A stretch of DNA of 64,000 nt, taken from assembly GCF_009765375.1 (NCBI RefSeq), contig NZ_VTOK01000008.1:169202-233201 (forward strand), given 5' to 3'. Under the pieces are notes generated by a model. It was not told where the DNA came from, ran no database searches, and saw nothing but the letters and a program-made list of their open reading frames with translations. The DNA comes from Alteribacillus sp. YIM 98480. Lineage in GTDB: Bacteria; Bacillota; Bacilli; Bacillales; Marinococcaceae. This document shows positions 43,996-52,780 of the stretch, piece by piece (position 1 is the first letter of the stretch; every line of letters begins with the position of its first letter). The translations under genes were made by a program, and so were the position numbers.

Positions 43996-44577
43996 TTATG
44001 AAAAGCTGTTTAATGCAATGAGTTCACGGACATATTTCATGCGGCTGCTCTCTTTTGCTGACTCGTACTCCCATTCGTACTCCCACGCGTATGAGACATC
44101 AAAACCGTTTTCTTTTAATTTCTCTTTTAACTCTTCTATTTGCTTTTCAAATAATGCATCCAGCCGTTCTTCTAAACGATCGGCCTTCAGCCGGTATGTA
44201 TCGACTACATCATAATAGTCCGAGTTTTCAGCCCCTAAGTTGCTATGATACGTATCTTTTGCTTCCGAAAGGTATGCTTCCATTTCTTCTTGGTGTTTTG
44301 ATATTATCTGATGTAATTGGGTTTCAAAGGGTGCGGTTACGTCATGCAAAGAAGTCTTTTCTTGTTTATTTGTTTTTTCTTGTGGTGACGTCTTTTCTTT
44401 TGTTTGGTTGTCTTTTGGCTCTTTGGACTCAAGGTGCGTATTTTCTGTGTTTTCTACGGCGGAAACAGCTGGCTGTTGCCATTCGTGATCTGTTTGGTTT
44501 TGCCAGTTTAGCCATCCAGCACCAACCACAATAAATGTTGTAACAACCACTGCTGCAGCAAGCCAATGGCTCGTCAT
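43996..44577 (-). CDS. Membrane-anchored helical protein, paralogue of 43043
   Basis: 193 residues, starting at ATG 44577 (AAAGGA at nine bases) rather than the in-frame TTG nine bases earlier. One membrane helix (about 6-22), a Lys/Glu/Thr-rich linker (TKEKTSPQEKTNKQEKTSLH), then a helical C-terminal domain (about 80-190) with DRLEERLDALFEKQIEELKE and WEYEWEYESAKESSRMKYV. Paralogous to 43043-43786. It follows the VanZ-family gene by five bases, so they share an operon, and both proteins would face the outside of the membrane. No known family recognised. Confidence 0.7.
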   Translation of the reverse strand: MTSHWLAAAVVVTTFIVVGAGWLNWQNQTDHEWQQPAVSAVENTENTHLESKEPKDNQTKEKTSPQEKTNKQEKTSLHDVTAPFETQLHQIISKHQEEMEAYLSEAKDTYHSNLGAENSDYYDVVDTYRLKADRLEERLDALFEKQIEELKEKLKENGFDVSYAWEYEWEYESAKESSRMKYVRELIALNSFS

Positions 44578-44582
44578 TTGAT

Positions 44583-45143
44583 TCAATCCTTTCCCTCACC
44601 TGCTCTATTTATATATCGGAACACTGCTTTCTTCTTTAAAGAGCCACCTGTTGTTTTCTTTTTGTTAAGCCTGGTGCCCCAAAATAATATAAAAAGAATG
44701 CCGCACAGTCCTCCGGTCATATCTAACACCACGTCCTGCCACAATCCGGTTCGATCCGGGTGGTAAAAGTGCCGGATTTCATCAATAACCGCAAAGACGG
44801 CAACTAGTGCGAAAGCAACGGTCAGTTTCCAGCATTTCGTCCATCTGTAAGGTTTCAGGGCCACATATCCTAAAACTGCCATCCCAAAATAAATGACAAA
44901 GTGGGTTCCTTTTCGAATAAAAAATTCAATAAAACCTGCCGTTCCTTTTTCTTCAATACTTACCGTTCCTGATGAGTATGTAAAGGAAATCATACCAGCT
45001 ATTTGCTCTACCCAATGTAAGGGAAAGAGCCTAATATATCCGCGTAGGTCTTGTTGTTCATAGGGCATAGAAGAAGCAGCAGCAATCCCTGCCATTAATA
45101 AAAGCAACGGAAGCATATAAAGTATCTTTTTTGGAGCGGTCAA
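44583..45143 (-). CDS. VanZ-family membrane protein
   Basis: 186 residues from TTG (AGGAGA upstream). Four hydrophobic helices: about 7-25, 78-98, 108-125 and 145-165. The VanZ signature is visible: FFIRKGTHFVIYFGMAVLGY, then AVIDEIRHFYHPDRTGLWQDVVLDMTGG, in which the Asp/Glu-rich EIxHxxxPxRxGxxxDVxxDxxG block marks the family. VanZ gives low-level teicoplanin resistance; most VanZ-like proteins have no known function. It heads an operon with the helical surface protein. Confidence 0.88.
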   Translation of the reverse strand: MTAPKKILYMLPLLLLMAGIAAASSMPYEQQDLRGYIRLFPLHWVEQIAGMISFTYSSGTVSIEEKGTAGFIEFFIRKGTHFVIYFGMAVLGYVALKPYRWTKCWKLTVAFALVAVFAVIDEIRHFYHPDRTGLWQDVVLDMTGGLCGILFILFWGTRLNKKKTTGGSLKKKAVFRYINRAGEGKD

Positions 45144-45256
45144 TGTAATCTCTCCTGAAATTTAGAAACTTGGCTTCCGGACAAGTCGAGTAAAAAATTG
45201 GTCTTTTTTTTCGATATTCCCTTATGCGTACAAGTAAACTAGATACGGAAGCTTAG

Positions 45257-45652
45257 TAAGAAAAGCGCAAGCGACCTGGTCAGCCGCGACAGGTTCTGGA
45301 GCTTTCGCGCAGGGTCGCCTGCGGCCCGGAGTCGAAAGGGAAGACATCAGACGTTCAGCTCATTTTAATGAACTTCTACTAAGATCGCACACGTCGACAC
45401 ATAGGATGTGCTAATGTCGCCAATGCCACAGGACGTGGCGTTTTTGGCGACGGGTGTGCAACGTAGAAGTCACCACATCGTGTGGAAGGACGTCCTGTGA
45501 CAACGCTGAACGGGCTTGCTCAGGAGGTGTTGACTTTTGCGTTGCGACAGGACGTCGCGGTTTTAGCAAAAGTTCCTCTCTATCGTGTGCGCCTGAGCGG
45601 CTGGGCGCTGAAGCTAGACATCAAAAACGCCAAACATTTATAATTTCTTACC
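45257..45652. repeat. Mosaic intergenic element, long form (copy 4, family A)
   Basis: Begins TAAGAAAAGCGCAAGCGACC and ends ATCAAAAACGCCAAACATTT...TTTCTTACC. Like the 30044 copy with an additional block (CGACACATAGGATGTGC to GTTTTTGGCGACGG). The frame 45454-45723 inside it is part of the repeat. Apart from this element and the terminator, the 45144-45772 gap shows no gene. Confidence 0.8.
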
Positions 45653-45670
45653 TTTTAAAAAACGAATATA

Positions 45671-45702
45671 TAAAAGACCAGCTTTCGTTTGCTGGTCTTT
45701 TA
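45671..45702 (-). terminator. Hairpin terminator after the SLC13-type gene
   Basis: AAAAGACCAGC ... GCTGGTCTTTTA, perfect and bidirectional; 70 bases beyond the stop at 45773. Confidence 0.65.
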
Positions 45703-45772
45703 CATCTATATTCTATTTTATAAAAATTACTGCTTTTTTCCAAGTGATTCATTTACTTTTCAAATCATTGCA

Positions 45773-47569
45773 TTAAACTAAAACCATCCATGTAATGGAC
45801 ACCGTGATAGCCATTACCATCAAACTGACAGGAATCCCGATTTTCATAAAATCAATAAACCGATAGCCCCCTTGTCCATAAACAAACAAATTGGTCTGAT
45901 AGCCGATCGGAGTAATAAAACTGGCTGAGGCGGCAATAGCTACGATAACAGCAAGCGGTGTGATCTGAATACCCAAAATCGCTGCCGTTTCTATAGCTAC
46001 CGGAAGCATGATAATAGCAGCTGCGTTATTCGTAATAACTTCGGTCAATATATTGGTTAACACGTAGAGCAGTATAAACATTCCAATCAACCCAAATGGC
46101 GCCATCCATTGCAGCATCATTTCTGCTAAATAAGTGGCTGCCCCCGTTTTCAACATAGCTTCCCCAATTCCAAAAGCTGCTGATATGACAATCAGCACTT
46201 GAAAAGGGATATAATTTTTTATTTCCCGAACCGGTAAAATGTTTAATACCAATAACAGCATAACTGTCACAGCAGCTGCTGTAAAAATAGAAATGATCTG
46301 AGCGGCTGCCAGCACGATCATGATGCCGAAAAGGATAATTGGCAGAATCCTTTTCCACACCGGAAAAGGTTGAAAGGGATTGCTGCTTTTATTGGTTCGT
46401 AAAATTGTGAATTCATTTCGTGTACTCGTTCTATTTTCAAAGTCAGGCCCTGCAAGCAGCAACAGTGTATCACCAGGTTTAATAGTGATTTCTTCCATCC
46501 TCTGTACGTGCTGGTCATCGTAGCGGTGAACTCCGACAATCGCTGCGTCAAATTGCTGAGGAAATAACGTATCTTTCATTTTTTTAAATAACAGAGAAGA
46601 ATAATGTGTCACCACAACTTCTAAAAGCTGACTCTCTCCTTGTCGCAGACCATCAAGCTGATACGCTGCACCTGTGTCTAATTGCAGTCCATCCCGTCCC
46701 TCTAAATAAGCAATGTCGTTTAAACTGCCGATCAACAGCAAACAATCATGGGCTTTAAGTTTAAAAGACGGAGAATAATTCTCTAACACTTTTCCTTTTC
46801 GCACAATTCCAAGCAGCTCCACCCCATTTTTTTGATGCAGGCCTGCTTGTTTAATGGTTTTTCCCGCAAACTCCCCGTTCGGCTCTACTACCATTTCTGC
46901 TGAAAAGCGCTTTTGGTTTTTATCTGTATTAAAATATGGCATGGTAGGCACTCGATTTGGAAGCATTTTTAGACCAATGCCAATCATGAACACAATTAAA
47001 AACAACGTAATGGGCACGCCGATAATCGCTAGTTGAAAAAAAGAAAAGCCTTCAAACCCTCGTTCAATCAGCATGCCGTGGACAACCAAATTAGTAGACG
47101 TCCCAATCAGCGTCATCGTGCCGCCGGCAATCGTTGCAAACGAAATCGGCAGTAAAAATTTAGATGGTGCAACGTCATGTTTTTCACACCATTGGCGAAC
47201 GTACGGAGTGAATGCCGCCACAATCGGCGTATTGTTCAACACACCTGAAAAAAGGGAAGAAGGCACCATAATACGAAGCAAGGATTGTCTTGGACTATGG
47301 CCGTTGTTTAAAACATTTTCCACAAACCTTTCCACTAATCCGCTTTTTTGTACCGCTCCAGCAACAATACATAGCAATCCAATCGTAAGCATCCCCTGAT
47401 TGTAAAATCCTTGCACCGCTTCTGCGGGGGTAAGAATTCCTGTTAAAAGGAGTACAAAAAGCGCAGTAAGCAAAATAACTTCAGGGCGTGCTGCTTCTTT
47501 TATTAAAGCTCCCATCATCGCTAGAATAACGATACCGGTTACTGCCATCTCCCACGTCATCACCATCAC
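45773..47569 (-). CDS. SLC13-type anion transporter with RCK-C domains
   Basis: 598 residues. Two membrane halves (helices in 5-190 and 400-598) flank a soluble insert (about 205-385) with two TrkA-C/RCK-C-like domains (FAGKTIKQAGLHQKNGVELL and EEITIKPGDTLLLLAGP). The DASS/SLC13 signature is visible in both halves: FSGVLNNTPIVAAFTP with GTSTNLVV, and TNILTEVITNNAAAIIMLPV with GYQTNLFVYG. Such proteins import sulfate, dicarboxylates or other anions driven by Na+. RCK-containing bacterial members include the sulfate permease-like group; the substrate here is unknown. Single gene, minus strand. Confidence 0.85.
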   Translation of the reverse strand: MMVMTWEMAVTGIVILAMMGALIKEAARPEVILLTALFVLLLTGILTPAEAVQGFYNQGMLTIGLLCIVAGAVQKSGLVERFVENVLNNGHSPRQSLLRIMVPSSLFSGVLNNTPIVAAFTPYVRQWCEKHDVAPSKFLLPISFATIAGGTMTLIGTSTNLVVHGMLIERGFEGFSFFQLAIIGVPITLFLIVFMIGIGLKMLPNRVPTMPYFNTDKNQKRFSAEMVVEPNGEFAGKTIKQAGLHQKNGVELLGIVRKGKVLENYSPSFKLKAHDCLLLIGSLNDIAYLEGRDGLQLDTGAAYQLDGLRQGESQLLEVVVTHYSSLLFKKMKDTLFPQQFDAAIVGVHRYDDQHVQRMEEITIKPGDTLLLLAGPDFENRTSTRNEFTILRTNKSSNPFQPFPVWKRILPIILFGIMIVLAAAQIISIFTAAAVTVMLLLVLNILPVREIKNYIPFQVLIVISAAFGIGEAMLKTGAATYLAEMMLQWMAPFGLIGMFILLYVLTNILTEVITNNAAAIIMLPVAIETAAILGIQITPLAVIVAIAASASFITPIGYQTNLFVYGQGGYRFIDFMKIGIPVSLMVMAITVSITWMVLV

Positions 47570-47941
47570 CCCGCTTTCACGTCCTTGTATACTATATATA
47601 TGTAATTAAACAAAGTAATTTGATAGGTTTTATAAACTTTAATATTATATTATACCTTTCTTATCGGAATTGTAAATATTAATCACTCATAAAAATAAAA
47701 TTACTTTAAATTTTTTCAGCTTCCACCGCATATAATCATGCAGCAGTTTATTTTCAATAACTGTCTTTGTAGATTTTCAGGCTCTTTGATACACTATCAA
47801 TTAATTACAATAAAAAAATTCGACGAATTTAGCAGGAATGAAATGAAAAATATAGAAGATACTGATAAACAGCTGCAACTATGCCTGTTGTACACACCAA
47901 GAAATCTGACACATGGGCCACTTAAAAAGGAGGTGGATCAA

Positions 47942-48181
47942 ATGGCTTTTGTTATTACCTCACCTTGTATTGAGGAAAAAGCCGGGGACTGTGTAGAAGT
48001 TTGCCCGGTCGATTGCATTGAAGAAGGGGAAGATCAATTTTATATCGACCCTGACGTATGCATTGATTGCGGCGCTTGTATTGTCGTCTGCCCGGTTGAG
48101 GCTATTGTAGAAGATACAGAACTCACGCCTGAAACGGAGCCATTTTTAGAGAAGGCTAAAGAGTTTTACGGCACGAGTTAA
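47942..48181 (+). CDS. Ferredoxin with two Fe-S clusters
   Basis: 79 residues from ATG 47942, with AAGGAGGTG at six bases; the longer in-frame start at 47738 has no such site. Two cluster motifs: [18 protein letters not shown] (Cys-x7-Cys-x3-Cys-Pro, the 3Fe-4S or 7Fe type) and [16 protein letters not shown] (Cys-x2-Cys-x2-Cys-x3-Cys-Pro, 4Fe-4S). This is the usual Bacillus Fer/FdxA pattern, an electron carrier for monooxygenases and other redox enzymes. Separate from the Mo island by an element and a terminator. The gap 47570-47941 shows no other gene. Confidence 0.9.
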   Translation: MAFVITSPCIEEKAGDCVEVCPVDCIEEGEDQFYIDPDVCIDCGACIVVCPVEAIVEDTELTPETEPFLEKAKEFYGTS

Positions 48182-48184
48182 CAG

Positions 48185-48216
48185 AAAGAGCCTGGATTCT
48201 CTCCAGGCTCTTTTTT
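48185..48216 (+). terminator. Terminator of the ferredoxin gene
   Basis: AAAGAGCCTGG ... CCAGGCTCTTTTTT. Confidence 0.9.
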
Positions 48217-48221
48217 CATTA

Positions 48222-48434
48222 GGTAAGAAAGTATAAATTTTGGCGTTTTTGATGTCTAGCTTCAGCGCCCAGCCGCTCAGGCGCACACGATGTGGGTCAG
48301 TTCAGTGTTGTCACAGGACGTGACGGTTTTAGCTGAACGTCTTATGTCTTCCCTTTCGATTCCGGGCCGCAGGCGACCCTGCGCGAAAGCTCCAGAACCT
48401 GTCGCGGCTGCCCAGGGCGCTTGCGCTTTTCTTA
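48222..48434. repeat. Mosaic intergenic element, intermediate form (copy 5, family A)
   Basis: Opposite orientation to the 30044 and 45257 copies. Starts GGTAAGAAAGTATAAATTTTG and ends GGGCGCTTGCGCTTTTCTTA. Lacks most of the middle block. It fills most of the ferredoxin-modB gap; I see no gene in the rest. Confidence 0.8.
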
Positions 48435-48506
48435 TTCATACATAAGTTCCCTTGCTACCTATTCATTCAAACAAACCTTACCGTTCATTTGGATTTCATC
48501 AATAAA

Positions 48507-49169
48507 TCAAGTAACCTTTTTCATCTGTTGAACGACAGAGAGTAAAATGAACGAAAATAGAATAATCGAACCTACCCAGTAATAAGCTATTAAGTAGTTT
48601 CCTGTTTCAACGGCCAAATAAATACTCGTAGGTATGGTTTGAGTTACTCCATAAATACTTCCAGCAAACATTAATGTCGCCCCAAATTCCCCAAGAGCAC
48701 GAGCAAATCCAAGCATGAACCCAGAAGCTATGGACCGCCATGAAAGAGGAAATGTAACATATATAAATACTTTAAATTCGGAAGCTCCCATTTGTCTTGC
48801 GGCATCTTCTAAATCACTATCTACACTTTCAAAACCATTGACTAACGTTTGGTAAACAAGAGGGAAAGCAACTACAGTCGCCGCAATTACTGCTGCTATG
48901 TATGAGAAAACAAGCGGCTGGCCAAAAAACCATTCAAACCATGATCCAATAAAACTGTTGCGCCCAAACAAGACAAGCAGCCCAAACCCTACCACCGTCG
49001 GCGGCAGGACTAAAGGCAGCATGAGAAACGTTTCAAGAAATACTTTCCCGCGAATCTGTCTTTTTTTAAGAAACCATGCCATCGCCATTGCAAGACAAAA
49101 TCCCAAAAGACTTGCTACAATAACTACGCGTAAAGAAACCCAAATTGGTGTCCAAAATTCTGTTCCCAT
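48507..49169 (-). CDS. modB: Molybdate ABC transporter permease
   Basis: 220 residues with five or six helices. The EAA loop reads TFPLSWRSIASGFMLGFARA followed by LGEFGATLMFAGSIYGVTQT; the GATLMFAG segment is typical for ModB-type permeases. It is the second gene of a two-gene operon with modA (start two bases after the modA stop). There is no modC ATPase in the window: the next gene downstream is the ferredoxin on the other strand. B. subtilis modAB also lacks modC, so an unlinked ATPase may serve. Supplies molybdate for the hydroxylase encoded upstream (inference). Confidence 0.88.
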   Translation of the reverse strand: MGTEFWTPIWVSLRVVIVASLLGFCLAMAMAWFLKKRQIRGKVFLETFLMLPLVLPPTVVGFGLLVLFGRNSFIGSWFEWFFGQPLVFSYIAAVIAATVVAFPLVYQTLVNGFESVDSDLEDAARQMGASEFKVFIYVTFPLSWRSIASGFMLGFARALGEFGATLMFAGSIYGVTQTIPTSIYLAVETGNYLIAYYWVGSIILFSFILLSVVQQMKKVT

Positions 49170-49171
49170 GT

Positions 49172-49957
49172 TTATGGATGCCTTTCAAAACCATAGGATT
49201 CAAAAATGCTTAATGGCTCATCTGTTTGCAGCCATTCATAAAAATCATGAGCTTCTTTATTATTTTGAGCAGTCTTTAACAATCCGACTGGATAAGAAAT
49301 GGGGTCATGGGTTTCTTCAGGAGCAGAAGCAATCATTTCAACTTTGTCTGAAGTCATCGCATCCGTTTTATACACAATACCAGCATCCACGTTACCTGTT
49401 TCTACATATGTAAGAACCTTCCGTACATCAGAACCATAGACAATATTATTCTCTATTTCTTTCCAAATCCCTAGTTCTTCGAGAGATTGACGAGCATATT
49501 GACCAGCTGGTACGATTTCAGGCCTTCCAATAGCAACGCCTTGTAAATTATCTTGAAGCAACCCATCCCAATCACTCACCAAATCAGCTGCTTCAGGATT
49601 CGATATAAATATTAACTCGTTTAACAATAGACTTGTTGATTCTGATGTCTCCCCTTTACTTTCTAATTTTTCCATATCCGATTGGGAAGCCGACAAAAAT
49701 ATATCAGCAGGTGCGCCTTGACTGATTTGCTGCCTTAGCTGACCTGATGATCCATAAGTAATCGAAAGTTCCAAGTCATTTTTTTCTTCATAAATGGCTT
49801 GTACTTCATTTAAAGCATCAGTTAAACTCGCAGCAGCCATTATATATATTTTTGTTTTATCTTGAGCTTCTTCTTCATTCATTTCTTCAGGAGTACACGC
49901 CCCAATAATAAAAAACAGGCCAATTAAGAAAAAAGAACGTATAAATAAGCGGTTCAT
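49172..49957 (-). CDS. modA: Molybdate-binding lipoprotein
   Basis: 261 residues. Lipoprotein signal with lipobox IGAC (Cys near residue 21). Solute-binding fold of the ModA type: IYIMAAASLTDALNEVQAIY, ITYGSSGQLRQQISQGAPAD (oxyanion loop Ser residues), IFLSASQSDMEKL, and AIGRPEIVPAGQYARQSLE, in which the Ala-Ser-Leu and Gly-Ser-Ser-Gly segments hold the molybdate. It captures molybdate outside the membrane for ModB. Position next to the Mo-cofactor genes (50-53 kb) supports molybdate rather than sulfate. Confidence 0.9.
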   Translation of the reverse strand: MNRLFIRSFFLIGLFFIIGACTPEEMNEEEAQDKTKIYIMAAASLTDALNEVQAIYEEKNDLELSITYGSSGQLRQQISQGAPADIFLSASQSDMEKLESKGETSESTSLLLNELIFISNPEAADLVSDWDGLLQDNLQGVAIGRPEIVPAGQYARQSLEELGIWKEIENNIVYGSDVRKVLTYVETGNVDAGIVYKTDAMTSDKVEMIASAPEETHDPISYPVGLLKTAQNNKEAHDFYEWLQTDEPLSIFESYGFERHP

Positions 49958-50185
49958 TTATAATTTCTCCTAAACAGACAAAACTTTCTGTCGTGATGTT
50001 GAATAATACCTAGATTACTCCCTGAAACGTATTATACTCCATAAAAGAAAAGACAGCCATAAAATCATTTTAAAAAATCGCCTGTTTTATTCGTCTACAC
50101 TTTTTATTCAAACTTATGCGGCCTGTTTTATTTGGTTAATCAACATACAATAGTCACGGTTTATCGGTGAACAATAAGTGTACAG

Positions 50186-51073
50186 CTATCCTGTAAGTGA
50201 AATAATTCCTGCTCCTACAAAAATAAGAGCAGCACATCCTATTAAATGGAGCGTGATACTTTCGTCTTGCTTCAAAAATATTCTCGATAATAGAACGGTT
50301 AAAATGGGTTCTATCGCTAATATGGCACCAACATAGGCTACATTTATTTTTTGTACAGCGATAAAGAAACTTAGTAAAGCAAAACTCGTGGACAAACCGC
50401 CTAAAATATAAAATTTATTTCGAATGTTAACATTCGTTTTCAAAATTTCTGTTATATTTCTTTTTTTCCAATAAGCAATAATAAAAGCACTGACAAAACC
50501 AACAACTGCTCCAATAAATGCCCCAGCAAAAGGGTTATCATAAAAAATAATAGCCTGCTTTCTAACTGCCTGTCCAATCCCAAATCCTAAAGCAGAACCT
50601 AGCGTAATAATATAGCCAATTTTATTGGCTCTTGTGTTTTCTTGTGTAAAAAAAATAAATCCTTGATAAATCAGTCCCATGAATATAAAAGCTATCCCTA
50701 ACCACGGCAAACCAGTAATCGATTCATTTAACACTACTACGGCAAAAAATATAGTAAAAACAGGGGAGGAGTTTTTAATGCCGGCAGCTCTTGATGAACC
50801 AATACTTCGAATCCCAATAAAAAACATAGACCTGCCTAAAAAAGCGGTTAACACACCAGCCAGCGTAAACAGTAATACACCTGGAATAGTAGGAGCTGCC
50901 GTTTTATGTCCGCTAAGATAAACAAAAAACCAAATCATTCCTAAAACAATAATGTTAATAACTAAAGTAGTGATAATCCCATTGTCGTTTTTAGTAAGGT
51001 TCATCCCTTTTTTCATAAAAATGGCACTTAACGTATAAAAAACAGCCGATAAGAAAGCCCATAAAAATCCCAT
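50186..51073 (-). CDS. DMT-family (EamA) transporter
   Basis: 295 residues, ten membrane helices in two EamA halves (MGFLWAFLSAVFYTLSAIFM at the start, and a second internal repeat with GGLSTSFALLSFFIA and EPILTVLLSRIFLKQDESIT near the end). Drug/metabolite superfamily proteins move small organic molecules. It lies six bases after the MocA-type gene in the operon with XdhC and the RraA-type protein, so it may move a substrate or product of the island's pathway. Substrate unknown. Confidence 0.8.
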   Translation of the reverse strand: MGFLWAFLSAVFYTLSAIFMKKGMNLTKNDNGIITTLVINIIVLGMIWFFVYLSGHKTAAPTIPGVLLFTLAGVLTAFLGRSMFFIGIRSIGSSRAAGIKNSSPVFTIFFAVVVLNESITGLPWLGIAFIFMGLIYQGFIFFTQENTRANKIGYIITLGSALGFGIGQAVRKQAIIFYDNPFAGAFIGAVVGFVSAFIIAYWKKRNITEILKTNVNIRNKFYILGGLSTSFALLSFFIAVQKINVAYVGAILAIEPILTVLLSRIFLKQDESITLHLIGCAALIFVGAGIISLTG

Positions 51074-51079
51074 ATATGC

Positions 51080-51697
51080 TTAAATTCCTTTGTTTTGAAG
51101 TAGCTGTTCATAATCCTCCCAAGAATCTATGTCAAACAATATTCCAGAGTCATTCCCATCGATCATTTCATAATATTGTGCAATTTGAATGACTCTCTTT
51201 CCTCCTTCATCCCCGCTAAGACTATAGAAATGGTCAAAAAGATCATGTGAAAAGAAAACAGGATGTCCTTTTTTAAGACGGTAAGAAGGTTGAATAACAA
51301 TAGAATCAGTGGAAGAAGAAAGCAATTGTACTGCTCTGTTATATACTTTTGTCATTGTTTTTGTTTGAATCAACGGTTGATCTGCTAAAAAAACCATAAT
51401 GCCATCAGCTTCCTGTATTTCTGGCACCACACATTTCAGTGCGCTGCTCTGCCCATGTTGAAACTGTTTGTTATATTTCCATCTAAAGCGAGGATCCGCT
51501 ATTTTCACGTTTTCTTTTATATGTTCTTGCTGATGGCCTACTACTGCGATTACCTCATCAAAAGGGGGCTGTAAAACGTTTTTAATACAATGACTTAATA
51601 GAGTGCCCTCTTTATAAGGCAGCAATTGCTTCGCTGTTTTCATTCTTCTTGACATTCCAGAAGCTAATATAACAGCTTTTATTTTTTTATCCCCCAA
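51080..51697 (-). CDS. Molybdenum cofactor nucleotidyltransferase (MocA/MobA type)
   Basis: 205 residues from TTG 51697, with AGGGGGA at about nine bases. NTP-transferase fold: VILASGMSRRMKTAKQLLPY (MobA/MocA loop, LASG with RMK) at the N-terminus, VVGHQQEHIKENV, HGQSSALKCVV and MVFLADQPLI (Mg-binding Asp). MocA attaches CMP to molybdopterin to give the cytosine-dinucleotide cofactor used by xanthine-oxidase-type enzymes, which fits the hydroxylase at 55-59 kb. In the same operon as XdhC. The choice of CTP over GTP is inferred from context and the XdhC partner. Confidence 0.85.
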   Translation of the reverse strand: MGDKKIKAVILASGMSRRMKTAKQLLPYKEGTLLSHCIKNVLQPPFDEVIAVVGHQQEHIKENVKIADPRFRWKYNKQFQHGQSSALKCVVPEIQEADGIMVFLADQPLIQTKTMTKVYNRAVQLLSSSTDSIVIQPSYRLKKGHPVFFSHDLFDHFYSLSGDEGGKRVIQIAQYYEMIDGNDSGILFDIDSWEDYEQLLQNKGI

Positions 51698-51714
51698 TGT
51701 GTTATCCCCCTCTC

Positions 51715-52770
51715 TTAGGTAGGCTGCGGCTCATGAATCGTACCCGCTTTATCCTTAAGAAATTGAGGCTGGCTTTTATTTTTTACTGCCATTAACTCTG
51801 CTGTAATACTCAGAGCTACTTGCTCTGCAGTTTCTGAACCAATGTCTAAACCTACTGGAGAGAACATTACATGACGAATCGATTCAAGGTCAGAAGAAGG
51901 AAGCTGTAAAATATCTTCTATGATTTGTTTCGTTCTTCTCTTCGGACCTAAAAATCCTAAATATTTCACTTGATGCTCACGATATAGATTAAAGGCGGCC
52001 GCATCTTGGTGAATGTTATGTGACATAAATAATACGTAATCATTCGGCCGGGGGATTATTGTTTCTTCGTAATTCTCTTGCCGCGAATGAATAAAGGATT
52101 CTGCTTTTGGAAACCTAGAATGGGTTAGTAAATGCTTTCTTTGATCTACTACGACAACCTTAAATCCAGACTGACTAGCAAATTCAACCAATGGAATCGC
52201 GTCATGACCTGCCCCAAAAATAACAAGACGGGGGCTTGGACTGATTACTTCATGAAACTGACGTGTTCTATTACGTATGTTTCTTTTGTTTTCGCTTTCA
52301 AAAGTGAAGTCTCGTGATAACTCTACTTCTCCGTTTCTGAAAAAAAGATCAAAGGTCAACTCTTTTGAAAAAGTGTGCGTCACATGGATCGGTTGATTAT
52401 CTTCTAATGATGCTTCAACCTTTGTCACCCATTCTTTTCCCGTATCATTCATTAGTGATTCAATTAAAACAAAAACACTGCCATTACACCCTAGTCCTAG
52501 GCCCCAAACATCAGCATCTTGTAAGTCATATAAATGTAATTGAGGCGTCCCTGTATCAATCACTTGTTGTGCTAACTCATTTACATCTGCATCAAAACAT
52601 CCTCCGCCTATCATGCCAAACGACTTTCCATCATCCGCTATAACCATGCGAGCTCCAGGTCTTCGGTAAGCCGATCCTTTAATGCCAACTACAGTAGCTA
52701 GAGCTAGACGGTGTCCATCTTTTTGCCAGTCTGTAATTGTTTTCAGAATTTGTGGAATGTCGCTCATCAT
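51715..52770 (-). CDS. XdhC-family Mo-cofactor maturation protein
   Basis: 351 residues: N-terminal XdhC/CoxI domain (LATVVGIKGSAYRRPGARMV, MIGGGCFDADVNELAQ) and C-terminal Rossmann-type domain (LVIFGAGHDAIPLVEFASQS, VVVDQRKHLLTHSRFPKAE, then LGFLGPKRRTKQI). XdhC proteins bind the Mo cofactor, help sulfurate it and insert it into xanthine-oxidase-family enzymes. Directly upstream of the MocA gene (17 bases apart) and downstream of the RraA-type gene. Paired with the Mo hydroxylase genes on the same strand. Confidence 0.9.
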   Translation of the reverse strand: MMSDIPQILKTITDWQKDGHRLALATVVGIKGSAYRRPGARMVIADDGKSFGMIGGGCFDADVNELAQQVIDTGTPQLHLYDLQDADVWGLGLGCNGSVFVLIESLMNDTGKEWVTKVEASLEDNQPIHVTHTFSKELTFDLFFRNGEVELSRDFTFESENKRNIRNRTRQFHEVISPSPRLVIFGAGHDAIPLVEFASQSGFKVVVVDQRKHLLTHSRFPKAESFIHSRQENYEETIIPRPNDYVLFMSHNIHQDAAAFNLYREHQVKYLGFLGPKRRTKQIIEDILQLPSSDLESIRHVMFSPVGLDIGSETAEQVALSITAELMAVKNKSQPQFLKDKAGTIHEPQPT

Positions 52771-52780
52771 CCTTCCCCCC

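Noticed and set aside
45454..45723. 89-codon plus-strand frame with the same start
   Set aside because: Belongs to the mosaic intergenic element, as above.
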